Shown here in pieces: positions 33,500 through 39,965 of a stretch of DNA of 55,451 nucleotides. The stretch is from a virus. The position numbers and the translations under genes are program-made. The stretch spans positions 1 through 55,451 of IMG/VR virus record IMGVR_UViG_3300017730_000011. The stretch is one strand, 5' to 3'. Within the stretch, counting starts at the first letter, position 1. Each line of letters starts with the position of its first letter. The notes below the pieces were generated by a model. The model was not told the origin of the DNA, searched no databases, and saw only the letters and a list, made by a program, of their open reading frames with translations.

Positions 33500-34692
33500 T
33501 GTCAAACATTAAACAGCTAAAACATTTAGAACATCTAGAAGATGAAATGCTCAACTATGGAGTTGAGGGTTGTAAAGCTGCTGTGTCTTTTTTAAAAGAA
33601 CTTAAGAAAATGTTGGGTCATCAAGAGAGTGGTGGTTTTATGCAAACAAAATGGGACGGTGCTCCTTCAGTTATTTGTGGCACAGATCCTCAGACAGGAA
33701 TGTTTTTTGTTGGCACCAAATCTGTATTTGCAAAGACTGCTCCTAAACTTTGCTATAGTGAAGAACAGATTGATGGGTGGTATGATGGTGACCTAGCAGA
33801 AAAATTAAAATTCTCTCTTCGTTATTTTTCTACTTTAGGTATTGAAGGTGTGGTACAAGGTGATCTTTTATTTACTTCTGATATTAGAAGGGAACGAATT
33901 AATGGAGAAGATTTGTATACATTTAGACCAAATACTATTACTTATGGTATTCCAGTAGATCATCCTATTGGTAAGGCAGCAGGTACTGCAAAAGTTGGTG
34001 TAGTATTTCATACTCATTATACTGGAGACGTAGTTGCTGACATGCAAGCAAGAGCTGGTGCAAAAGTAAAAGGATCTACTGAAGCTTTAGTAATTCAAAA
34101 TGATACACCAATGCATAGAGTTGGTTTTTCTCGTGCAGAGATGGGTAAGTTTGATCGTTATATCTCCACTATTGAACGCATGTGTAGTACATGTGGAGAT
34201 TTTTTAGATGAGTTGGTTACTAAAACAGGAACTACTGGAGATGCTAAGTTTCATATTGCATCATACTTAAAACAGTTCTTCAATAATGAAATTAAGAATG
34301 CTCGTTCTATTGGAAACATTGATGAAACAATGTATTCCATGCTCAATTTCTATGAAGAGAAAACAAGTAAAGAACTTGCCAAGATCAAAACAGTTGCAAA
34401 CCTGACTAAGAAAAGAGAACTTGTATATGGCAGTCAATTATATGTTGAGAAAAATAATGACAAGTTCAAAGCAATGCTAACACTGTACAAAGAATTGCAA
34501 GCAGTGAAGCAAATGGTTATAGATAAACTTGACCACCTAGAAGAGTTCAGGACTTTTGTCCAGACAGAGAAAGGATATAAGGTCACAACTCCTGAAGGAT
34601 ATGTTCTGCATAAGGATGGCAGTATGATTAAGTTTGTTAACCGTATGGAGTTTGCATACAACAACTTTACTCTTCAGAAGCAATGGCGTTAA
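33499..34692 (+). CDS. DUF6267-like protein with KxDG nucleotidyltransferase motifs
   Basis: 397 residues. MQTKWDGAPSV has the KxDG motif I of covalent nucleotidyltransferases (ligases, capping enzymes), Lys51 being the candidate nucleophile. EGVVQGDLLFT (about 117) resembles motif III, GVVFHTHY (about 167) motif IIIa and TEALVIQND (195) motif IV. The C-terminal ~190 residues are helical and charged. I recall this as the DUF6267 family of T4-like phages with no assigned function. An RNA or DNA end-joining or adenylylation role is inference. Starts on the last base of the preceding stop. Confidence 0.75.
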   Translation: MSNIKQLKHLEHLEDEMLNYGVEGCKAAVSFLKELKKMLGHQESGGFMQTKWDGAPSVICGTDPQTGMFFVGTKSVFAKTAPKLCYSEEQIDGWYDGDLAEKLKFSLRYFSTLGIEGVVQGDLLFTSDIRRERINGEDLYTFRPNTITYGIPVDHPIGKAAGTAKVGVVFHTHYTGDVVADMQARAGAKVKGSTEALVIQNDTPMHRVGFSRAEMGKFDRYISTIERMCSTCGDFLDELVTKTGTTGDAKFHIASYLKQFFNNEIKNARSIGNIDETMYSMLNFYEEKTSKELAKIKTVANLTKKRELVYGSQLYVEKNNDKFKAMLTLYKELQAVKQMVIDKLDHLEEFRTFVQTEKGYKVTTPEGYVLHKDGSMIKFVNRMEFAYNNFTLQKQWR

Positions 34693-35246
34693 ATTGTAAC
34701 AAGTGCTATTTTACATTTGGTAGGTTTCAACCACCTACTACAGGACACAAAGATAACTTTGCTGGCGTAAAAGCAGCTGCAGGGTTACATGATTATCGTA
34801 TCTACATTTCACAAACTGTAGATACAAAAGGTAGCAATCCATTGCCACCAGATCGTAAAAAGTTTTATATGGATAAGATGTTTCCTGAACATAAAGGTAA
34901 AATTTATAGTGGTCCTAGAGATCCAGTTAAAATTTTACAGGACATTATGCTTGCAGGATACAATGAAGTTATATTCCTTGTAGGTTCTGACAGAGTTGCT
35001 GCTATGCAGTTCCTCCATAAATATAATGGTAAAGATTTCTCATTCCGTAAAATTGATATCCAATCTTCTGGAAGTAGAGACGCTGATGGCGATACCTTTG
35101 CCATTTCTGGAACTAAGATGAGACGTGCAGCACATGCTGGTGACTTTGATACATTCAGAAAGGGTATTCCCAGAGCATTAAATGATCGTGATTGTCGTGC
35201 TCTTATGGCAGAGATTGCAATGGCACTACCTAAGAATTTTAAATGA
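34683..35246 (+). CDS. HxGH-type nucleotidyltransferase (NMN adenylyltransferase-like)
   Basis: 187 residues. TFGRFQPPTTGHKDN (11-25) is the GRFQPxHxGH-type first motif of the nucleotidyltransferase superfamily, though the first His is replaced by Thr, and AISGTKMR (140-147) is the ISxTxxR motif. NMN adenylyltransferases and phosphopantetheine adenylyltransferases share this layout. It overlaps the ligase-like gene by ten bases. A product such as NAD, or an adenylyl donor for its neighbour, is conceivable but not shown. Confidence 0.82.
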   Translation: MALNCNKCYFTFGRFQPPTTGHKDNFAGVKAAAGLHDYRIYISQTVDTKGSNPLPPDRKKFYMDKMFPEHKGKIYSGPRDPVKILQDIMLAGYNEVIFLVGSDRVAAMQFLHKYNGKDFSFRKIDIQSSGSRDADGDTFAISGTKMRRAAHAGDFDTFRKGIPRALNDRDCRALMAEIAMALPKNFK

Positions 35247-35470
35247 AAGATTTTAAGAAGTTGCGTGAAGAAGCACTCCGTCAACAACAACGGCAGGATG
35301 AAGTTTTCAAAGAAGGTGATATTGTTATGTCATCACGTACAGGAGACAAAGGACACATTCATAGAGCAGGTGGCAACTACGCTATCATTATTTCTGAAGA
35401 AGGAAATATGTTTCGTGAATGGATTAAGAACATTAGATCTATAAATAATACGAGAAGAACCTCCCTTTAA
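35243..35470 (+). CDS. Small KOW-like protein with possible capsid-targeting N-terminus
   Basis: 75 residues. MKDFKKLREEALRQ resembles the capsid-targeting leader of T4 internal proteins (MKTYQEFIAEA), with L-R-E-E|A fitting the gp21 cleavage rule. The remainder, EGDIVMSSRTGDKGHIHRAGG, looks like a KOW/SH3 barrel. ATGA overlap with the preceding gene. Confidence 0.7.
   Translation: MKDFKKLREEALRQQQRQDEVFKEGDIVMSSRTGDKGHIHRAGGNYAIIISEEGNMFREWIKNIRSINNTRRTSL
35439..35447 (+). promoter_or_regulatory. T4-type late promoter (CTATAAATA)
   Basis: Perfect CTATAAATA, 27 bases before ATG 35474 and inside the end of the previous gene. Same nonamer as the one before the scaffold gene at 3794. Confidence 0.8.
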
Positions 35471-35473
35471 GAA

Positions 35474-36271
35474 ATGAAGAAGCCAGATCCTATTAATAAA
35501 GTAAGACACAGTGACGAGTTTTCATCTGGACTGATGGAACAGTATGGTAAGTGGATGGGTGGCGATTGCTTCCAGAACACTGAGATGCCTGACTTGCATT
35601 TATCCGAAGCTCCTTTTGATGGAATGGATCCACAATCCAATGGTGCTGAACTGGAAAAAATTACGACAAAGAAAAAGGGACCTAAGAAGGAGTCACCTAA
35701 AGCACAACTAGCTACTAAGGAAGAGTACGAAGTTTTAGAAAGAGAGGAGGTTGAAATTGATGGTGAAGTTTATGTCCTAGAGAAGAGGAGATATGCTACT
35801 GAAGGTATGGCAGCAGCTCGTGATAACGTTGGTGCTTCTACATGCTGGAAAGGATATAAGGCAAAGGGAACTAAGAAGAAAGGTGGTAAAGAAGTTCCTA
35901 ACTGTGTAAAGGAAGAGGAAGTAACAGAGCATCATCAAAAAGATGCTGACGGTAAGGTCATTGAGCATGATGGTGAAGAGCTAGAAGAAGCAAAGAAAGG
36001 ACTTTATGCTAATATCCATGCTAAGAGAAAGCGTGGGGAAGCACCTGCAAAAGCAGGTAGTGAAGACTATCCTGCTAAGGATGCATTCAAGAAAGCAGCA
36101 AAGACTGCTAAGAAAGAAGAGGTTGAACTAACTGAGAAGAAACTCGACCCAGTTGGTAAGGCAGATGCTGACATCGATAACGATGGTGATGTAGATAAGT
36201 CTGACAAGTATTTACATGCACGTCGTAAGAAGGTCACTAAAATCATCTCAATGACGAAGAAGAAAAAATGA
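35474..36271 (+). CDS. Modular Lys/Glu-rich virion or head-internal protein
   Basis: 265 residues made of short modules joined by charged linkers: AARDNVGASTCWKGYKAKGTK with a following PNCVKEE; GLYANIHAKRKRGEAPAK; and GKADADIDNDGDVDKSDKYL, an EF-hand/dockerin-like calcium-loop pattern, then HARRKK. I recognise this module set from structural proteins of T4-like marine phages. With its own strong late promoter and neighbours that carry capsid-targeting leaders, a head-internal role is likely. No enzymatic motif. Confidence 0.78.
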   Translation: MKKPDPINKVRHSDEFSSGLMEQYGKWMGGDCFQNTEMPDLHLSEAPFDGMDPQSNGAELEKITTKKKGPKKESPKAQLATKEEYEVLEREEVEIDGEVYVLEKRRYATEGMAAARDNVGASTCWKGYKAKGTKKKGGKEVPNCVKEEEVTEHHQKDADGKVIEHDGEELEEAKKGLYANIHAKRKRGEAPAKAGSEDYPAKDAFKKAAKTAKKEEVELTEKKLDPVGKADADIDNDGDVDKSDKYLHARRKKVTKIISMTKKKK

Positions 36272-36630
36272 AATCCTTTGATAAGTTCCGTGAAGAGTGC
36301 GGTTGCGATGAAAAGGAAAAGAAGGTAAAATCTAAACTAAAGAATAAAAAATCTGGTAATGTAGAAGTGATGCCTAATATTCCTGATGGTAAGAAAGGGA
36401 TGACCACCCGCGCAACTAATGAAGCAAAGAACTATCAAGGTCCTTTGTATGCACCGTGGTCTTCTGTTGTAAAAGGAAGAGGATTTGATCCTATTGAAGA
36501 AAGAAAAGTAAAAGAATCATTTGAGGGTGGTGTTCAAAAAGCACGCCGTGACTATCGTTCTGGTACTTTATTAACTTTCAAACAATTCATGTCAAAGATT
36601 ACTGATATCTTAGACGAGTGGGAGAAATAA
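36268..36630 (+). CDS. Probable head-internal protein with capsid-targeting N-terminus
   Basis: 120 residues. MKSFDKFREECGCDEKEKK resembles the T4 internal-protein leader MKTYQEFIAEA, with cleavage possible after F-R-E-E. The rest is basic (KVKSKLKNKKSG), with YQGPLYAPWSSVVKGRGFDP and a C-terminal helix. ATGA overlap with the modular protein. Function inferred from the leader and late context. Confidence 0.7.
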   Translation: MKSFDKFREECGCDEKEKKVKSKLKNKKSGNVEVMPNIPDGKKGMTTRATNEAKNYQGPLYAPWSSVVKGRGFDPIEERKVKESFEGGVQKARRDYRSGTLLTFKQFMSKITDILDEWEK

Positions 36631-36633
36631 ATA
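36626..36633 (+). promoter_or_regulatory. Possible late promoter (AATAAATA)
   Basis: AATAAATA covers the preceding stop codon, 25 bases before ATG 36658. Good distance to the gene, first base differs from consensus. Confidence 0.5.
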
Positions 36634-36657
36634 GGCTATGCAATATGATTTAAGATT

Positions 36658-36858
36658 ATGCTATCCTTTCTATTACCACTCGCAACAAAAGTAATTTCAG
36701 ACGCAGTTTCCAAGATCCCTGAAAACGAGGAACTTGGAGAAAAACTGATTGATATCTGTTTAGTTATTCTCGGTAAGGCAGTTAAACTGACTAAGACCGA
36801 TATGGATGACAAACTACTTGAAACTGTGACCGCTGCTATTAAAGCAAGAGAAGAGTAA
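36658..36858 (+). CDS. Small helical protein with hydrophobic N-terminus
   Basis: 66 residues: MLSFLLPLATKVISDAVSKI, then acidic turn ENEELGEKL, a second hydrophobic helix IDICLVILGKAVKL and a charged C-terminus. Two amphipathic or membrane helices. It stands alone between a late promoter and a terminator, a monocistronic layout that suggests a product needed in quantity. A holin-like role is possible, but equally a small virion protein. Confidence 0.65.
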   Translation: MLSFLLPLATKVISDAVSKIPENEELGEKLIDICLVILGKAVKLTKTDMDDKLLETVTAAIKAREE

Positions 36859-36865
36859 TACTCTA

Positions 36866-36886
36866 GGGGGAGCAATCCCCCTTTTT
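36866..36886 (+). terminator. Intrinsic terminator fused to a late promoter
   Basis: GGGGG/CCCCC stem with a six-base loop and TTTTT, whose last T is the first base of the late promoter TATAAATA. Confidence 0.85.
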
Positions 36887-36893
36887 ATAAATA
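36886..36893 (+). promoter_or_regulatory. T4-type late promoter (TATAAATA)
   Basis: A perfect TATAAATA 37 bases before ATG 36930, with TTGGAG as ribosome binding site between them. Confidence 0.8.
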
Positions 36894-36929
36894 AACATTA
36901 GATAATAGTAATATTTGGAGCACACGTCA

Positions 36930-37547
36930 ATGTCCCTTTACGGAAGAACTGACAGCAATGCAAACAAAACCAAAGCTGGTGTGGGCATTGCAGCGTCAAG
37001 TCAAGCAAAAACAACTGTCTTTGTTGACAAAACTGAGGCGCAACTAGCAGAAACTAGATCCCGTGGTATCACCGCTCCTGGTTGGTGGTCCTATTTCACA
37101 TATACTGATGCGGATGGCAACACTCGCCATAAAGCAGAGCAACTTGTGAATATCGCTAACCCTGATCTCAATTCTAACGAGACACAAACTGATGACACTA
37201 TCGCAGCAGATGTAGCATCGGCAGTAACCATTACGGTTCAACCTGCTAACTCTACATCTTCTTCGGGTGCTGGTACTTACACCCTCACCACTACGACAAC
37301 AGGAACACCTGGAGCACTTGCATATCAGTGGCAGCGTCAAACTGCAACTGGTAAGCGTTGGGTTAACATCGCTGCTGGCACAGACACAGGTATTACTTAT
37401 GCAGACTTCACGACAGCAACTCTTGCTTACAGTGGTCTCGCTGGCGATACTCTGGACGGTAACAAGTTTAGAGTCAAGATCACCTCTGCGGGTGGTACTG
37501 AAGAAGTAATGTCTAATGGTGCAGCAACACTAACATTCGGTAGCTAA
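36930..37547 (+). CDS. Virion structural protein with Ig-like domain
   Basis: 205 residues. The N-terminal ~90 (MSLYGRTDSNANKTKAGVG; APGWWSYFTYTDADG; RHKAEQLV) form a conserved cyanophage virion region; the C-terminal ~115 are an Ig-like beta sandwich (ITVQPANSTSSSGAGTYTL, then YQWQRQTATGKRWVNI). Ig domains on phage heads or tails often bind surfaces loosely. Strong late promoter and ribosome binding site indicate high expression. An in-frame TTG at 36915 is an unlikely start. Whether it is a head decoration (Hoc-like) or tail protein is not decided. Confidence 0.85.
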   Translation: MSLYGRTDSNANKTKAGVGIAASSQAKTTVFVDKTEAQLAETRSRGITAPGWWSYFTYTDADGNTRHKAEQLVNIANPDLNSNETQTDDTIAADVASAVTITVQPANSTSSSGAGTYTLTTTTTGTPGALAYQWQRQTATGKRWVNIAAGTDTGITYADFTTATLAYSGLAGDTLDGNKFRVKITSAGGTEEVMSNGAATLTFGS

Positions 37548-37550
37548 TGA

Positions 37551-37907
37551 ATGAATATAAGTGAACTGAACCATGAAAACTGGTTATTCTTTGCAATTCA
37601 AAATTATAACAACCCGTTGTCCGTAACTTATTCAGATTTTGAAGAAGACTTAAAGAGATTTAAGTATATTAAAAGACTACTGAAGAGATACGAGACAACG
37701 GGAGAGTTAAAGACTCACCTATTACTTAATCATGTGATAGTTTTATATAATGTTTTTGATGATGCAGCAACCCCACTGCTATTTTACAGAATAGAAGCAA
37801 CATATTGGTCTGTAATCAAGGCGTTCATGTTGTTTCTAAATAGATTACCACCCAAACTTAATGAGGATGTTGACCAGGAATGTCTAAAGGAACTAAACCT
37901 AATATAG
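37551..37907 (+). CDS. Hypothetical helical protein (118 aa)
   Basis: Starts three bases after the Ig protein stop: MNISELNHENWLFFAIQNY, later LLLNHVIVLYNVFDDAATPLL and WSVIKAFMLFLNRL. It looks like a compact helical protein of the kind found beside structural genes in T4-like cyanophages. Function unknown. Overlaps the next gene by 28 bases. Confidence 0.7.
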   Translation: MNISELNHENWLFFAIQNYNNPLSVTYSDFEEDLKRFKYIKRLLKRYETTGELKTHLLLNHVIVLYNVFDDAATPLLFYRIEATYWSVIKAFMLFLNRLPPKLNEDVDQECLKELNLI

Positions 37908-38584
37908 AAGAAATGATTAATTCCGCAGGGGATGGTTCTGGTCTCCAGTTACCACCTGCATTTGTCATGGTAAATCCTAGACAACATCGTGCATATAAAA
38001 AAGGTAATGAAAATATTGACGGGCGCTCTAAAGGTGCTCGCTCTCTCTTCGACCGTATCCAAAAAAGAAAAATGAAAGAAGACACAAACGTAACCGAAGC
38101 TCTGTCTACAGATACTGAGAGAGCTCAAAAACAGATTACTCAGGGTAAGAAACTGGGTCGTCAAAAAGATCTCCAGAAGAAACGTGGAGAAGCAAAAGAA
38201 AAAATGATGCGTAAAACCAAAGAAATGGATACGCTAATGAAAGCACGTCTTTCTGATTTTAAAAAGAAAGCGTCTGATCAAACAAAAAAACTTAAAAAAG
38301 AACAAACTGAAGTGACTACTAATACTATGAATGAAAACCAAGATGTAATCCAAGTTGCACTTGATGTTGCAACATCTGAACTTAACCCCGCAGGCGAAGG
38401 TTCATTTGCTAAGATCCAGTTCTCTGATGGTGGAGTACAAAACCTAGATAACTTCTCTGCTAAGAGAATTGCTGCTTGTTATGCACAACTAGACGACACA
38501 CATAAGCCACAGTTTCAGTATATGCTGAATAAAAATGCTGCTTCTTATCAATCCGCTCTAGATTTCGCTGTTCGCAACGTCTAA
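37880..38584 (+). CDS. Lys-rich probable structural protein
   Basis: 234 residues. Basic coiled-coil middle (about 60-155; RAQKQITQGKKLGRQKDLQ and a later KKKASDQTKKLKKEQ), framed by a Gly/Pro-rich start and a compact C-terminal domain with VIQVALDVATSELNP and SALDFAVRN. Basic, Lys-rich helical proteins next to virion genes are often head-internal or DNA-associated. No enzyme motif; function unknown. Confidence 0.68.
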   Translation: MSKGTKPNIEEMINSAGDGSGLQLPPAFVMVNPRQHRAYKKGNENIDGRSKGARSLFDRIQKRKMKEDTNVTEALSTDTERAQKQITQGKKLGRQKDLQKKRGEAKEKMMRKTKEMDTLMKARLSDFKKKASDQTKKLKKEQTEVTTNTMNENQDVIQVALDVATSELNPAGEGSFAKIQFSDGGVQNLDNFSAKRIAACYAQLDDTHKPQFQYMLNKNAASYQSALDFAVRNV

Positions 38585-38590
38585 AAGGAT

Positions 38591-38989
38591 ATGTCAGACA
38601 TCAACTCAGCTATCCTAGAAAGGTTAGAAAAAGTTGTAGACTCCTTACAGGAAAATTCTGTAAAGATGGGTCAATTGCTTGCTGTACATAATGAAAAACT
38701 AGCTAAACAAGGTGAAGTCGATGGAATTCTATTTGAAAAGATAGATAGAATCCATTCAGATCTTAACAAAGAAACTGATGCTATCAAGAAAGGATGTGAG
38801 AGAGACATCCGTCTTGTAGATGATAGACTCAGAATGATGGAGAAAAAGATGTGGTCTATCTTTGGTGGACTCGCTGTGATCTCATTCTTGGTCAGTGTGC
38901 CAGGTCAAGCATTGCTTAGGTCATTGACACCTGCTCAACCTTCTGCTAATATGAGCGCAGTGCAAACCTCTCTCATTGAGTTATCTTGA
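38591..38989 (+). CDS. Membrane-anchored coiled-coil protein
   Basis: 132 residues. Long N-terminal coiled coil (ILERLEKVVDSLQENSVKM, then later heptads to about residue 88), one membrane segment at about 92-112 (MWSIFGGLAVISFLVSVPGQ), and a short polar tail. Similar small coiled-coil membrane proteins occur in many tailed phages. Overlaps the primase start by 14 bases. Function unknown; a lysis or membrane role is possible. Confidence 0.68.
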   Translation: MSDINSAILERLEKVVDSLQENSVKMGQLLAVHNEKLAKQGEVDGILFEKIDRIHSDLNKETDAIKKGCERDIRLVDDRLRMMEKKMWSIFGGLAVISFLVSVPGQALLRSLTPAQPSANMSAVQTSLIELS

Positions 38990-39965
38990 CGTTAAGTACA
39001 TAAATTTAATATCCCCTCGCTTGACTCTTTTCAGTCGTAAGAAGGCAGACCTGTATAATTTCAGGTGTCCTTACTGTGGTGACTCTCAAAAGAGACGCAA
39101 CAAAGCGAGGGGGTATTTGTTTAAGATTAAAAACAATTTTACTTATAAATGTCACAATTGTGGCGTAGGTAGATCTCTTGCTAATTTTTTAAAAGATCAA
39201 GATACACATCTCTATGATCAATATATCATGGAGAAATTTAAAGAAGGTAGCACTGGCAAGGGTACTGCAACTCCAAATCCTAAACTCATTTTTTCCAAAC
39301 CAAAATTTGTTAAAAAAGATATAGATCTTGAGAAGATTTCAGAGCTAAATAATTCTCACCCAGCACGAGTTTATCTTGAGCAACGTGGTATCAAAGACTT
39401 AGATTATTTTTACTATTGTCCAAAGTTTAAAGATTGGACAAATAAGAGAAAGAAGACATTTGATACCTTAAGACAAGATTCACCACGTATTATTATCCCG
39501 TTTAAAGACAAAGAAGGTAACCTGTTTGGATACCAAGGCAGATCGCTCGCCCCTCAGGCAAAACTAAGATACATTACGATCATGCTCGATGAAGACAAAC
39601 CAAAAATCTTTGGACAGGATAGGATTAACACAGACGAATCAATTTACATTGTAGAAGGACCCTTTGACTCAACGTTTATTAAAAACTCGGTTGCCATGGC
39701 TGGTTCCGATATTGATATTAGGACGTTTGGTTGGAGCAATCATATTTGGATTTATGATAACGAACCACGCAATCGAGAAATCGTCGCCAGAATCTCCAAG
39801 TCAATTGACAGAGGAGATAAAGTAATCATCTGGCCAAAAACTATACAACAAAAAGACATCAATGACATGCACTTAGCTGGACATGATGTTCAAACTTTGG
39901 TAGAATCAAACGTCTATCAGGGATTAACCGCAACCCTTAAATTTAACGATTGGAAAAAAGTATGA
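38976..39965 (+). CDS. 61: DNA primase gp61
   Basis: 329 residues (T4 gp61: 342). Zinc-binding CPYCGD ... CHNCG near residues 31-60, then the TOPRIM core: IYIVEGPFDST (catalytic Glu), MAGSDID and IWIYDNEPRN. Makes RNA primers with helicase gp41. The TTG start at 38976 is required to give the conserved MSYLDVKYINLIS; no ATG is close. Confidence 0.95.
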   Translation: MSYLDVKYINLISPRLTLFSRKKADLYNFRCPYCGDSQKRRNKARGYLFKIKNNFTYKCHNCGVGRSLANFLKDQDTHLYDQYIMEKFKEGSTGKGTATPNPKLIFSKPKFVKKDIDLEKISELNNSHPARVYLEQRGIKDLDYFYYCPKFKDWTNKRKKTFDTLRQDSPRIIIPFKDKEGNLFGYQGRSLAPQAKLRYITIMLDEDKPKIFGQDRINTDESIYIVEGPFDSTFIKNSVAMAGSDIDIRTFGWSNHIWIYDNEPRNREIVARISKSIDRGDKVIIWPKTIQQKDINDMHLAGHDVQTLVESNVYQGLTATLKFNDWKKV

